The notes: generated by a model not told the origin, from the sequence alone. A stretch of 64,000 nucleotides of DNA from Cervus elaphus (GCF_910594005.1 NC_057845.1:3782001-3846000), one strand, 5' to 3'. Positions 45,262 through 57,165 are shown, counted from the first letter of the stretch. Numbers and translations: made by a program.

Positions 45262-46844
45262 CCCTAGGCAATTCTTAAGAGCACTAAAGTCTGAGAGGGT
45301 CTGCTTTCACTTTATGGCTTCCCAGGTGGCGCTAGCTTGAGTCCTTGTAGAATGACTTTTCTAACCAGAGAGGAAACCGGGTGTCTGAAAGAACATGGGA
45401 GTAGCAGAAGGGACCTGAGACCAATGGAACTTGCCATATCTCCCTAATGAAGCCACAGCGGGAGCCAAATGGGACCTGGAGAATGGGAAAATATTTTCCA
45501 TTAACCAACTGATGTATGATGTTACTCACTTGTATTTTTATCCCAATTCCAAGAATCTAAATATAGAATTCCCATTTGGTGCTTCCAAAAGAAGACCATG
45601 TGGTCTAACGATGTTTGTGACAAAGGACATCATTCATGAGAGTCTCATCCATTCATTCATTAACAAATATTTGTTAAGTGTCAATTATTTGCCAGGGACT
45701 GCACTGGCATAAATCAGTAAAAAAAAAAAAAAGCAGTAACATGCCCTGCCTTCTTGAGCACATAGAGGGCTCCAAAGTAACCAAGGACAAAGAAGGGACA
45801 AGGAGAAACTTCAAGCTCACAAGAGCCTAGAGCTAGGAAAGGACCTTAATGGACACAGTTCCTTCACTGAACTGGTAAGAAGACAAAGACTCGAAAAGAT
45901 GGGCAGAGTCCCGTGTCACCGGGCAAGGTGGGGGCTACAGAGGCACTCATTCCTCAGTTCGTAGAACTCTTTCTACCCTGTCTGTTTCACGCCTTCCTGC
46001 ACCAAGAAAAGCAAAGGAGCAAAACAAATATTGAGTTGCCTTTTCTCCATGTCATTAGAGTGAGTCATTTGAGTTGAAGGCGACAAAATTCTTCCCACTT
46101 AATGCACTTTCAAATGTTCATTTTTCATTCAATTTTAAAACAGCTTACAACACAGCATGCAGAGTGGGATCTCGTTCTTGTAAACAGTCTATCTGTGGTG
46201 CATGTGTGTGCAGAGAAAAATGGCTATACAAATCAAAGGCTATCAATAGATACTCCTCAGGGGCTAGAATTAGGGGTGCTTTTATATTGTCTCCTTTATA
46301 TTCCTAGTACTTTCTCAGAATTTTCCAAGTCTTCTACAATGAACACAAATTACTTCTGTAATGAATAGAAACGTTATTTCAACAATAATATTTGGTTCTG
46401 TTTTTAAGTCCCAAGGTTTGCCTTTTGGGGACTAAACCGATTCTCATGAAAGGCTTCCAGAATCTTTTTGTCCAGAAAACAACTAAAAATTAAACTCAGT
46501 GTTGGTATCCCAACAGAAGAGACCAGGCACATATTGGTCACCTACTGACAGAAGTCCTCTGGGCTATTCCTTGGATGTGTCTGGGCAAAGATTCAGTGTA
46601 TGTAGTCTTGAATGCAATCAACTCTTCCACAAGTATTTCCTGAGCCCTCCCAAGTTCAAAGAACTGCACTGGGCCCTGTGCATAAAATGCATAAAACATG
46701 ATTCCAGTCTTCAAGAAACTCAGGGTTTAGCTGAGGAATGAAGGCATAAATGTATACAAAGTTTAGTAACAAAACATGAACAACAAAGCGATATTGGAAA
46801 GTACACTGTGTGTGTGTGTTGTTTTTTAGCACAAGTTTTTTTAA
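45262..46844. other. Mostly unassigned, traces of old repeats
   Basis: Fragments near 45650-45770 ('aacaaatatttgttaagtgt') and 46620-46760 resemble an old mammalian repeat with a 'ttattgagcacctactatgt' signature. 46200-46370 has text like the 3' end of an old LINE ('ttccaagtcttctacaatga'). No gene supported; open frames such as 45431-45712 fall in these pieces. Confidence 0.35.
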
Positions 46845-47146
46845 GTGGTTTTTTTTAATTTATTTATTTATTTTTGGCCATGCTAGGTCTTTGTTGCTGA
46901 GTGGTCTTTTCCACAGTTGTGTTTTTTCTCTAGAGCAGGGGCCGCTCTCTAGTTTCAGAGCAAGGACTTCTCACTGTGGTGTCTTCTCTTGCTGTGGAGC
47001 CAGACTCTAGGGCAGAAGCTCAACAGTTGTGGCACGCGGCCTTAGTTGCTCTGCAGCATGTGGCATCTCCTCGGATCAGGGATTGAACCCAGGTCTCCTG
47101 CATTGGCAGGTGGATTCTTTCCCACTGAGCCACCAGGGAAGCCCTA
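46845..47146 (-). mobile_element. CHR-2-type SINE, long form
   Basis: Minus copy: 'tttatttatttttggccatg' to 'gagccaccagggaagccc'. Confidence 0.92.
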
Positions 47147-47704
47147 CGCTGTGTGTTGAACCAAGAGGGCAGTTTCTTTCAGAAGCCAAGGGGCAGAGGG
47201 GAGATGAAGGACAGTGGGAAGCCGTGGTGGATTTTTAGCAGGGAGGTGGCAAAAGATTTGTGTTTCGGGAATACTAAGGTCTGTGCAAGGCACAACCATT
47301 TTTGAATAGGGAGAGTGAGGAGAGGGAAGAAAACAAAAGCAAAAGCGGTCAAGTGAAAAGCAGGCCGGGTTTGGGGTTTTAGCCTATAACAAGGCAACCT
47401 TGAACGTGTCACTTTACTAGCTTCCTCACCTGCCAAGCAACACAGCAGGACTAAACTCTCCAAGGTCCTTTGCAGCTGTCAACATTCTTTAGTTCCACCA
47501 TCCAGACAAGAACGATAAAGGCCCGGATGAGGGTGTTTCCGTGGTGAGGGCATGAACAGTTTTACTCCAGCAAATGCCTCGCAAAGGGAGTGGCTAGTTC
47601 ATCTTCAGCACAGACACCAGGAAAAAAGCCAGATTGGGTTTTTCCCCCTTACCCTTGTTTTTAACCCCTTGGGATGTTTGGCAACAAATCTTCTCTTTCT
47701 TCTT
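47147..47704. other. Unassigned stretch
   Basis: No recognised repeat, gene or RNA. Confidence 0.35.
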
Positions 47705-47872
47705 ATTTAAAAAAAAAAAAACTGAGATGTAATTTATATAGCATGAAATTCACCATTTATTTTCAAGGATACAATTTAGTGGGCTTTAGTATATTCACAA
47801 AGTTGTGTGCAACTAGCACCACTATCTAATTTCCAGAACATTTTCATCACCTGCGAAGAAGATATCCGGAGA

Positions 47873-48155
47873 CTTCCCTGGAGGTCTAGTGGTTAAGAAT
47901 CCGCCTTGCCATGCAGGAGACGTGGGTTTGCTCCCTGATCAGGGAACTAACAGCCCACAGGCGGCAGGGCAGCTAAGCCCATGTGCCCCACAACTACTGA
48001 ACCAGCACGCTCTGGAGCCTGAGAGTTACAACTGGAAAGCCAGTTGTGTGCTGCGATGAAAGATCCCCATGTCACAGTGTCATTTGGGTTTCACATTTCA
48101 CAACAGCAAGACTTCAAGTGCAGGAACTGAGACCCAACATAGCCAAAGAAAGAAA
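47873..48155 (+). mobile_element. CHR-2-type SINE
   Basis: Plus copy: 'agacttccctggaggtctag', body 'ccacaactactgaaccagca', end 'gagacccaacatagccaaag' with an (aaag)n tail. Confidence 0.85.
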
Positions 48156-48159
48156 GAAA

Positions 48160-48275
48160 GAAGGACTTCCCTGGAGGTCCAGTGGTTAAGACTCTGCGCT
48201 GCCATTGCTGGGGGGATGGGTTCGATCCCTGGTCGGGGAACTAAGATCTGCACAGCATGCCTAAAAGGAATGAAA
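48160..48275 (+). mobile_element. CHR-type SINE, second in tandem
   Basis: Starts 'aggacttccctggaggtcca' right after the (aaag)n tail of the previous SINE and ends near 'gcctaaaaggaatg'. It probably inserted into that A-rich tail. Confidence 0.85.
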
Positions 48276-48605
48276 GAAATCCCATATTCATCAGCAGTCA
48301 CTCCCCATTTCCTCTACCCCAGACCCTAGCAACCACCAATCTGCCTTCTGTCTCTTCGTGGACATTTCACATAAATGGAATCATACCATCTGTGGCCTTT
48401 CGTGTCTGGCTTCTTTCACTCAGCATGCTGCCCTCAAGGCCTGCCCATGTGGTCGCACGTGTCAGTACTTCCTTCCCTTTTTAAGGCTGAATACTATTTT
48501 GTTGTCGGAAGAGGCTACACTTCATTTATCTGCTCATCCACCAGCGGACATCTGGGCTGTTTCCACTTTTCAGCAGTGCACTGAATCATATGTACCCTTG
48601 TTTAT

Positions 48606-49596
48606 CAGAGGTAAAGTTGTCACATAAGCTTCCACTATTTGAATTTTAAAAGAAGTGGAAATTTTGAGTGGAGGGAGCACAGTCAATTCTGGATGGAGAC
48701 AAAACCCACTTCATCTGTGGTAACCACTGCAGACACCACTCTGACAAGCCTCTCCATAGATACTGCAGGGGTAAACAACATATTTGTATCTCCAAAGAGG
48801 GTGTGACTTCAAGTGAAAATTTTTCAGCAGCAAAGCCTATTCCATGGATTTAAAAATGCCACAGGATTAGGGGATAATCTTTAGCTTTCATGCTCTGCCA
48901 ATGAGAAGGCATTGAGTTTGGACCTCCCCAGGCATGACGGAAGCCGAGTACCAGCCTAGGTGTGACCTGCCCTTTGCTCTGTCAACAGCCAATCCAGACC
49001 CTTGCCTATCCGAGTTTCAACATAACGTTTCCTTTCCCAGAGTCCAAGTTTCCTCACTGTATCTTTATGAGCTGGAAAAACATGAACTGTCACTGAACCG
49101 TCAATGTTCATGTCACATTATAAGACTCAAGATATCTTTGTCTTTTCCTAGATCAAATTGAAATTTTAAAAGTCCAACAAAACATTTATCAGGCATGAGA
49201 CCTCTGAGTTCAGGCCTTCATAAATGGGATGGAGAGGTTGGCAGGCGGCGGAGGGGGAGGGGGCGAGTAGCTGCATGTTTTCTTCCTCTGGTCATTTAAT
49301 ATAATTTTTAAATTATCACATGGATCCCCCCTCCCAAAAAAAAGAATGGATAGTCTTAAGGTTGACAGCTTTATCCTCCAGGAAAAAAAACATTTACTGA
49401 GCACCTACTTTGTGCCAGGAAGAGTGGTAAGTTCCACAGTCTCTTGTAATCCAGTTGAAAAGAGAAAGCCATTAAAAAATCACCATAATTTGCCAGAGGC
49501 TGATTGGGGACAGAGAATGGGGAGGTATTGCTAATGGGAATGGAGTTTCTTTTCTGGCTAGGAAAATGTTCCTAGATCAGATAGTAGTGATAGATG
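48606..49596. other. Unassigned stretch of about 1 kb
   Basis: No repeat I can name except a trace near 49385-49440 ('tttactgagcacctactttg') of an old mammalian family. Open frames of 60-75 codons look random. Confidence 0.35.
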
Positions 49597-49788
49597 CACA
49601 GAAGTAAAGCATCCACCTGCAATGCAAGAGACTCAGGAGACGCAGATTCAATCCCTGGGTCTGAAAGATCCCCTGGAGAAGGAAATGGAAACCCACTCCA
49701 GTATTCTTGCCTAGAAAATCCCATGGACAGAGGAGCCTGGTGGGCTACAGTCCACGGGGTCGCAAAGAGTCGGACACAACTGAGAACG
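49597..49788 (+). mobile_element. Bov-tA SINE, 5' end eroded
   Basis: Plus copy from 'agtaaagcatccacctgcaa' to 'cggacacaactgagaac'. Confidence 0.9.
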
Positions 49789-50439
49789 CGTCTGATCCGT
49801 GAATATACTAAAAACCACTCGGGTGTACATTTTAAAAAGGTACATGAATTTTATGGTATTTAAACTACATCTCAATAAAATTTAAAACTGAGATAATAAT
49901 AATGCTCCACCATTGTGTGATAAACAAGACTGAAAAAACCATGCCTAGGGGTAGAATAGAACATAGGTTTTCTTCTAAATGTGGGTTTCACTTCGGAGCA
50001 AAAACTAGCAAATTTCCCTGAATCCTTGTCAACTGCCCAAATTTCCCAAAGCCCTCCCCTAGCTGTTCCCACTCTAGGGGGCTGACCTCCCCCAATCCCC
50101 AGCTTTCCCTGGTTCAGTGGACACCCCCTGTCCACAGACTTTGGTGGAAGTTCTCTTAACTGCATTGCCCCCGAGAATGTCTCGAGAGAACACTGCCTGA
50201 CTTATAAAGTGATTTGGAAACATGCTGCTGGCTGTGTTTTACCCCCTGTATCAAGTGTTTCTAACTTTGTACTGGCTGGGAGCATGAAGGGCACAGCTTT
50301 CAAAGGTTGAAGTTAATAATTTCACACCAGAAAGTGATCAACCGGGACCTCGGAGCAGCAGGCTGCCTGAGTCGCGATATTCCTGAGCCCTGGAGGCAGC
50401 CTCGCCTCTAGAGGTTACACAGTGGCCACTGGTCGACTT
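49789..50439. other. Unassigned stretch
   Basis: No recognised repeat or gene. Confidence 0.35.
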
Positions 50440-50803
50440 TGAGGCTGGATGATATAGCAGTTGAGCCCAGGGTTTCTTGGAGACAAGCCAACTGACTGGC
50501 CACGTAATCACAGGGATGTTAATTAAGCTCTCTAAAACCTCAGTTTCCTCGTCTGTAAAAGGGGGTAGATAACCTATAGGTTTTTGAGAAGACTCAATAA
50601 AATGCCTGGGCTTCCCAGGAGGCCTAGTGGTAAAGAACTCGCTTGCCAATGCAGGAGACAGAAAAGACACTGGTTCGATCCCTGAGTTGGGAAGATCCTC
50701 TGGAGGAGGGAATGGCAACCCACTCCAGTATTCTTGCCTGGAGAATCCCATGGACGTAGGAGCCTGGTCAGAAAGAGTTGGACACAACTGAAGTGACATC
50801 TCA

Positions 50804-50839
<36 letters not shown>

Positions 50840-50880
50840 AAAATGCTTAGACAAGTGCCTGGTGGGCACTCACTGACGAA
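50440..50880 (+). mobile_element. MIR SINE split by a Bov-tA
   Basis: MIR on the plus strand (50440-50605: 'aacctcagtttcctcgtctg' and 'aagactcaataaaatgc'), resuming at 50836 ('aaatgcttagacaagtgcct'). Confidence 0.8.
50595..50846 (+). mobile_element. Bov-tA SINE with (CA)n tail and target duplications
   Basis: SINE 50606-50835 ends in about 15 CA units. CAATAAAATGC flanks it at 50595-50605 and 50836-50846, both copies lying in the MIR. Confidence 0.92.
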
Positions 50881-51112
50881 GCGGTGACTTGCTATCAGAG
50901 CGACTGTCCTTCAGGAAGGCAGATGTTCACCTCGTCTGAGGACCCTCAAGGAAGCTGGCAACCTGGCTGGGTATATTCTGACTGTCTTCCCTCCTAAACA
51001 TGTCACATTCTAAAACAAGGCAGCTAAGGAGCATGGGTCCATAGATACCCTGGGGAACTCGGTCGACATTCCGCGATGGAACCAACACACCAGGTTTCCA
51101 CATTTGCCATCT

Positions 51113-51231
51113 GGGCTTCCCTGATAGTTCAGTCAGTAAAGAACACGCCTGCAATGCAGGAGACCCCAGTTTGATTCCTGGGTCAGGAAGATCCCCTGGA
51201 GAAGAGATAGGCTACCCACTCCGGTATTCTT
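51113..51231 (+). mobile_element. Bov-tA SINE, first unit of a dimer
   Basis: Head and first half of the body only, from 'gggcttccctgatagttcag' to 'ccactccggtattct', joined directly to the next unit. Confidence 0.88.
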
Positions 51232-51415
51232 GGGCTTCCTTTGTGGCTCAGCTGGTAAAGAATCCACCCGGAAGACCTGGGTTGGATTCCTGGGTTGGGA
51301 AGATCCCCTGAAGAAGGGAAAGGCTACCCACTCCAGTATCCTGGCCTGGAGAATTCCATGGAACTATATAGTCCATGGGGTCGCAAAGAGTCGGACACGA
51401 CTGAGCAACTTTCCC
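51232..51415 (+). mobile_element. Bov-tA SINE, second unit of a dimer
   Basis: Begins 'tgggcttcctttgtggctca' with no spacer after the first unit and ends 'gactgagcaactttccc'. The joint lies at the same body position as the common Bov-tA dimer form. Confidence 0.88.
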
Positions 51416-51712
51416 TCACTTCACTTAGACTTGAAGCTATTTAAGCTCAAGGGCCCACTCCTCCCAGGTTCCCAAAGGGTGGTACCAGAGAGTCTGTCAG
51501 AACCACACAGAGTGTTTGTTTAACAAAGGCCGTTCCCAGGCTCTCCCTTCAACCGTGCCTCCGGGGAGGGAACCGGCCTGACAACAAGCTCTTGCAGCCT
51601 CTTCTGCATGCTGGATTTGAGAATGCTGAGCTTCTGTCGTCCAAGTGCCTACAACCATCAATGTTTACCACACAGCAAGTGCTTAAGACATTCTTTCTTA
51701 ATAAATAGGAAG
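51416..51712. other. Unassigned stretch
   Basis: Nothing recognised. Confidence 0.3.
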
Positions 51713-51920
51713 TGAAAGTGTTAGTTGCTCAGTTGTGTCTGACTCTTTGTGACCCCCATAGCCTATAGCCCCCAGGCTCCTCTGTCCATGGGATTCTCCA
51801 GGCAAGAATATCGGAGTGGGTTGCCATTCCCTTCTCCAGGGGATCTTCCCGACCCAGGGATCAGACCCAGGTCTCCAGCACTCCAGGTAGATTCTTTACC
51901 ATCTGAGCCACCAGGGAAGC
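51713..51920 (-). mobile_element. Bov-tA SINE
   Basis: Minus copy, 'gttgctcagttgtgtctgac' to 'gagccaccagggaagc'. Confidence 0.92.
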
Positions 51921-52596
51921 AATAACATTAAATAATATTAACAGAAAAAAGTTAAAGGCTAAGTAGAAATCATGAATGAGTGAATGAATGAGACAGTCAT
52001 GTGTATCTAGTTTCTTCACTTCTTCTCACTACATTGTCCCTAATGGGGAAACCACCAACATTTATTGAAGGAATTTTCCCCCAATACAAAAGCAATATAT
52101 GATTGATGCTTAAAACTTAGAAAATAAGAAAAGCACCAAAGAAAAGACAAACATTGATGACCACCTTGGGTGTATTTTTGTGAGGCCTTCTGGCTTTTTA
52201 AAAATAATTTTATTTAGTTAGTTATTTTTGGCTATCCTGGGTCTTCATTGCCATGTGCAGGCTTTCTCTAGTTGCGATGCTCAGGCTTCTCATTATGGTG
52301 GCTTCTCACCTTGGAGACCATAGGCTCTAGGGAGCTGTGGCATGAGCATAGTTGCCCCACCGCATGTGGGGTCTTCCTGGACCATGGATCACACTGGTGT
52401 CCCTTGCATTGCAAGGCAGACTCTTAACCGCTGGACCACCAGGGAAGTCCCTTTCTGGCTTTTTGTATGATGCATATAAGCGTGTGTTTACCAAAAATAT
52501 CACCATGTTGTACACTGAATACTCTTTTCAGCCTGCTTTTTTTAACTTAGCAATGCATTATGAATATGTTCTTAGCTCAGGGATTCTTCCCCACCG
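51921..52596 (-). repeat. Old LINE-like 3' sequence, minus strand, split by a SINE
   Basis: Blocks 'caatacaaaagcaatatatg' (about 52083) and 'aattttaaatggcagcaagg' (about 52599) match the kind of old L1 3' end also seen at 59.1-59.3 kb. Family assignment is tentative. Confidence 0.4.
52188..52464 (-). mobile_element. CHR-2-type SINE with target duplications
   Basis: SINE about 52200-52452, minus, flanked by TTCTGGCTTTTT at 52188-52199 and 52453-52464. Confidence 0.9.
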
Positions 52597-52998
52597 TAAT
52601 TTTAAATGGCAGCAAGGTATTCTTTCAAACTGTGGTGTTAGAGAAGATGATTGAGAGTCCTTTGAACTGCAAGGGAATCATACCAGTCAGTACTAAAGGA
52701 AGTCAACCCTGAATATTCATTGGAAGGACTGATGCTGAAGCTGAAGCTCCAGTACTTTGGCCACCTGATGTGAAAAGCTGACTCACTGGAAAAGACCCTG
52801 ATGCTGGGAAAGATTGAAGGCAGCAAGAGAAAGGGACGGCAGAGGATGAGACGGTTGGATGGCATCATTGACTCAGTGGACTTGAGTTTGCGCAAACTTC
52901 AGGAAACCTTGCATGCTGCAGTCCATGGGATTGCAAAGAGTTGGACACGATTTAGCGACTGAACAATAAAATAATTTTAAATGGCAGCAAGGTATTCT
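52597..52998 (+). mobile_element. BovB LINE 3' end with 27-base target duplication
   Basis: BovB 52624-52971 (C-terminal coding and 3' end, 'gatttagcgactgaacaa'), bounded by a perfect 27-base direct repeat at 52597-52623 and 52972-52998. The open frame is broken. The long perfect duplication marks a fairly recent insertion. Confidence 0.92.
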
Positions 52999-53686
52999 AT
53001 CTAGACATACTACATTTTATGTAATCCCTATGTAGTCATTGAACATTCCAGCTCAATAATTAATGTAAAATAAAATGTACATGAATATTCTAATTCACAT
53101 CTTCAGTAGACATCTGTACTTTTCTAAATTCCACAACTGATTTCAATCAGCAGCCAGGACTGATGGCTACCGCCATGAAAGGCTATTTCTAGGATGTTCT
53201 GTCAGGAAACCTCTGGAGTTGAAACACAAATAAGGAAAATTTCCATGCCTCAAGAATGTCAGCAAACCTGGATTACAAGAACTCGTTAATTCCAGGAGGC
53301 ATAGCTCTGTCACAGATCACAAGAAGAAAGAACCTTTGTCTTCTTGTCATCATCAAAAGTGGACCAGTTTGACCCAGTGCCACCAAGAGGGTATCAGATT
53401 TATTTCTGGTAAACAACCACTTTGAGAACTATACAGAGATGCTCTGCCAACTGGAATGATTTATTTTTATCATTTCTTTCCCTTTCGTTGCTTCAATTAG
53501 TTGCCAAGATATGATAGGAGGAGCTTACTGCCTAAGAGGCTCCTAAGAGGAGCTCAGATATAGAAGGGATTCCTACAGATGTAAAGATCTAAAGATTAAA
53601 GAAAGCCCAGAGTTTATAAAAATCATGTTGCAATTTAGTTAATTTGATTGTTAGCCCAATACCCATACCAATGTCTTCTCCAATAT
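52999..53686. other. Unassigned stretch
   Basis: AT-rich. The left end likely continues the old LINE. No gene. Confidence 0.3.
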
Positions 53687-53923
53687 GTATAACAAAAGTG
53701 AAAGTGAAGTCGCTCAGTCGTGTCCAACTCTTTGCGACCCCATGGACTGTAGCCTACCAGGCTCCTCTGTCCATGAGATTTTTCCAGGCAAGAGTACTGG
53801 AGTGGGTTGCCATTTCCTTCTCCAGGGGATCTTCCTGACCCAGGGATCAAACCCCGGTCTCCCTCATTGCAGGCAGATAGATGCTTTGTCTTCTGAGCCA
53901 CCAGGGAAGCCCCGTATAACAAA
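53687..53923 (-). mobile_element. Bov-tA SINE with target duplications
   Basis: SINE 53697-53913, minus, flanked by GTATAACAAA at 53687-53696 and 53914-53923. Confidence 0.93.
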
Positions 53924-53953
53924 GGGAAGGTCATTTTTAAAAAGTTAAAACCT

Positions 53954-54090
53954 GGGAGTTCCTGGGTGGTCTAGTGGTTAGGATTCAGCGTTTTCATTGC
54001 TGTGGGCAGGGTTCAGTTCCTGGTTGGGAAACTGAGATCCAGCAAGCCGCACAACATGGCCAAAACTCTTTTTAGAAATAAAAACAAAAA
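53954..54090 (+). mobile_element. CHR-type SINE
   Basis: Plus copy from 'gggagttcctgggtggtcta' to an A-rich tail. Confidence 0.87.
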
Positions 54091-54511
54091 GTGAAAAACT
54101 GATTCGAAGGGAACTGGCAAGCTCCTTGAAGGCAGAGTCTGTCTTGGTTGCTTCATTCCCTGCAGCATCTATTCATATCTTGATCTCTAATATGCGGCTA
54201 ATGTCTGTTAAATGAGTTAATGCCCAAAAGAATGAATGAGGGAATGGTCTTCTTCAAGCCATACAATATAAATGATCAGAACTATTCAGTGTTCCCGAAG
54301 ATTGGCCTTAATCTTCAAAGACCATCCAGCAATAACTCCCCCATGGCTGAAAACTCAAAAAATGCAGTGTTTTTATTTGCCTCACAATTCAAAGGACAGA
54401 ATCAAAAACTCACACAAATATGTAACCAGTCTCCCCCCAGGAGGTACTGTCAATTGATATAATAATAATGCAAGATGCTGCAAATAAGAGTTTATTTTCA
54501 GCCTTATGAAT
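54091..54511. other. Unassigned stretch
   Basis: Two overlapping frames of 60-80 codons (54220-54462), no family features. No repeat recognised. Confidence 0.35.
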
Positions 54512-54898
54512 TGCAATTCAGGGGGTTACCCCAGCAGCTTAGTAGGAAAGAATCTACCTGCCAATACAGGAGACATGGGTTCGATCCCTGGTCCAGGAAG
54601 ATCCCACGTGCCTCAGAGCAACTAACCCCATGTACCATAACTGCTAGAGCCTGTGCTCTAGGGCCCGGGAGCCACAACTACTGAGCCCACGCGCTACAAT
54701 CACTAAAGCCTGCTTGCCCTAGAACCTGTGTTGCCCAATGAGAGAAACCACTGCAATAAGAAGCCCGTGCACCTCAACTAGAGACTGGCCCCCACCCTCT
54801 GCAACAGAGACAGCCCATGCAGCAACAGGGAGGACCCAGGACAGCCAAAAACAAAGAAATAAATACTTTTCTTTAAAAAAAAATAGCTGCAATTCAGG
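54512..54898 (+). mobile_element. CHR-2-type SINE, near full length, with target duplications
   Basis: SINE 54523-54887 with head, five body subrepeats ('ccacaactactgagcccacg') and an A-rich tail. TGCAATTCAGG flanks it at 54512-54522 and 54888-54898. Confidence 0.93.
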
Positions 54899-55026
54899 AG
54901 TCATGGCTTCAGGTTACTAAGAAAGTGTTCTGGGGAACAGAAAAAACTTGCCTGGAGAGAATTATGATTGATTCTGATGCAAATCAGAAAACATCTGTCC
55001 TTAAGGAATCACAGTCTGTTTTACGG

Positions 55027-55260
55027 TAGGGGTCTGATAGGGCTCCCTTGGTGTCTCAGATGGTAAAGAATTGCCTGCGATGCAGGAGACCTGGGTTCAA
55101 TCCCTGGGTGGGGAAGATCCCCTGGAGGAGGGCATGGAAACCCACTCTAGCTCTTACCTGGAGAATCCCCATGGGCAGAGGAGCCTGGCGGGCTACAGTC
55201 CACGGGGTCACAGAGAGTCGGACACGACTGAGCGACTATGCACAGGATAGGGGTCTGATA
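55027..55260 (+). mobile_element. Bov-tA SINE with target duplications
   Basis: SINE 55040-55247, flanked by TAGGGGTCTGATA at 55027-55039 and 55248-55260. Confidence 0.94.
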
Positions 55261-55975
55261 AGTTGACAGGCTGCCGTGAGCTTAGGGCAGATGTTCCTGA
55301 TGACCTGCTTAAGACAAAGGTCAGATTCCATCCAGGATGAGACATCCATAGGTCACCCTCTGCGGTGGCCTCCCATTCCATTTCAAAGAGCTCTCTTAGC
55401 AATACCAACTCCATTTTGATCTTCCTTTCCCAGTACTCAATTAGCCAAATGAAAAGTCTCGGTATTCCTTATCACTTTCAGGGCACAAGGGCCATCTGCA
55501 AGGTCACACTAATTCATTTGCTACAGAGACAGTGGCAGGTGGGGAAAAAGCCTCCTTTATTCTCAAGTCACGTCATCCATGCCGTTCTCAGGCGCTCAGC
55601 TCCACAAGATTGCCTGCAACCACTGGGCTGACCACTGTTCTCCATCTTCCTTCACAAAAGTGCATCGCCCCAAACAGAGCTCCAGCCCGACTTACCAGGA
55701 ACCTCAAGGCAAGCATTCCTCCCTGTGTGCTTCTTTATTAATAAAAACAACAGAGTGGTTGGTTTGCCACCAGGTCTCATCACCACTTTCTTGGGCGGTG
55801 CATCCCACTGTGGGATCCAGGATAATCCCACCTCTCTACTGGGCATCCTGAAATCTGACTACATCACACACTGACCCATGTTCTGGGAGGGCTTCTCCTC
55901 CTATCTGCATACATTTCATTCCCTGATTTTATTTTTCCTTTTACTATGTTTATTTTTCCTTTTATGATCACTGTG
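55261..55975. other. Unassigned stretch of about 700 bases
   Basis: No repeat recognised. Overlapping short frames at 55365-55851 lack splice or family support. Confidence 0.35.
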
Positions 55976-56167
55976 TTAATCGCCCAGTCATGTCTGACTC
56001 TGCGACCCCATGGACTGTAGCTCGCCAGGAACCTCTATCCGTGGAATTCTGTAGGCAAGAATATTGGAGTGGGTTGTCATTTCCTTCTCCAGGGGATCTT
56101 CCCGACCCAGGAATCGAACCTGGGTCTCCTGCATTGCAGGCAGATTCTTTACCATCTGAGCTACAAG
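55976..56167 (-). mobile_element. Bov-tA SINE
   Basis: Minus copy, 'taatcgcccagtcatgtctg' to 'ccatctgagctacaag'. A short (TA)n run follows at 56189-56214. Confidence 0.9.
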
Positions 56168-56581
56168 TAATTGTGGGGAAAAAATATGTATATATATATA
56201 TATTATATTACCATATAATTTCTTTCTCACACTGAACTCCTACAAAGCCTTCACTGTTCTCACATTTTTACTCATACCAAATATACATATTCCTTTTTTC
56301 TAAAAGGAAGCAGTGTTCAGTGCTTTCTTGTTTACCAGTGTATCCTGAGAGTTGACTGTTCTGAAACCACAAATCTGGCTTCTCTGTGACCTCCCAGATG
56401 AGGAGACAGGTTGAGACACACCAGCTGTGGCCCCTCCCTCTGCAGGCCAGCTCCTTTGAAAAGGGCCTGGTTTTGACAAGAACCACTTCCCAGCTTTCAG
56501 AAGCCATGATGAAGCTCTGCTCCACTCTTCTGGGCCACCATTCAAGAAGGAGATGAAAATAAGAGTTCAAATTCCATAATG
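56168..56581. other. Unassigned stretch
   Basis: (TA)n at the left, otherwise nothing recognised. Confidence 0.3.
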
Positions 56582-56788
56582 AAGAATGACCCGGCTTGGG
56601 ACTTCCTGGAGGTCCAGTGGTTGAGAATCTGCCTTCCAACGCAGGGGCCGCAGGTTCAATCCCTAGTCAGGGAACTAAGATTCCACATCCTTCGGGGACA
56701 ACCAAGCCTGAATCCCACACTGGAGAAGCCACAGCGAAGACTCAGTACAGCCAGGAAACAAACAAACAAACAACAAAGAATGACTCGG
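56582..56788 (+). mobile_element. CHR-type SINE with target duplications
   Basis: SINE 56595-56775 with an (AAAC)n tail. Flanks AAGAATGACCCGG (56582-56594) and AAGAATGACTCGG (56776-56788) differ at one base. Confidence 0.9.
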
Positions 56789-56904
56789 GTGTGTGCTCCT
56801 CCTGCCTCTGTAGAAAGACTGTATTTATAGAAACGATCTTGAGAAAGAGGAACCGCTCAGTTCATGGCACACTGCCTGCACGCCAGCACTTGGTCAAACC
56901 CTCC

Positions 56905-57030
56905 CCAGGCATTCAGTGCCATGACCTGTATGGTTCCTGCCCCATTCTCCAGGTGAGGAAACTGAGGCGCAGAGCTGGTGAGTGGCAGGGCTGGGACGCC
57001 AGCCCCAGGCAGTGGGGCCGCAGAGCACGA
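56905..57030 (-). mobile_element. MIR SINE core
   Basis: 'ccaggtgaggaaactgaggc' followed by 'gtgagtggcagggctggga' is the MIR core on the minus strand. Confidence 0.75.
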
Positions 57031-57063
57031 CACTACCATCGCAGCCCCAGCAGATAACGACCA

Positions 57064-57165
57064 AACCACGGAGACCCAGGGGACCCCCCCCACCCCGGGG
57101 ACCCCCCCCACCCCACCCCCAGCCCCCATCCTCGCCCACCACCACCCTAGTCCCCAAAGCCCCCC
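57064..57165. repeat. C-rich low-complexity tract
   Basis: Runs of C7-C8 broken by A or G, with a repeated unit of about 19 bases (ggggacccccccaccccg-like, twice). The minus strand has enough G-runs for a quadruplex. The proline-rich or glycine-rich frames across it are composition artefacts. Confidence 0.8.

Larger units (their letters stand above)
47705..48605 (-). mobile_element. Old L1 3' end, minus strand, with two SINE insertions
   Basis: Pieces at 47705-47870 ('cacaaagttgtgtgcaacta', 'ttccagaacattttcatcac') and 48290-48605 ('atttcacataaatggaatca', 'gtctggcttctttcactcag') are contiguous in an old L1 3' consensus. The SINEs between them therefore inserted into it. Confidence 0.75.
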
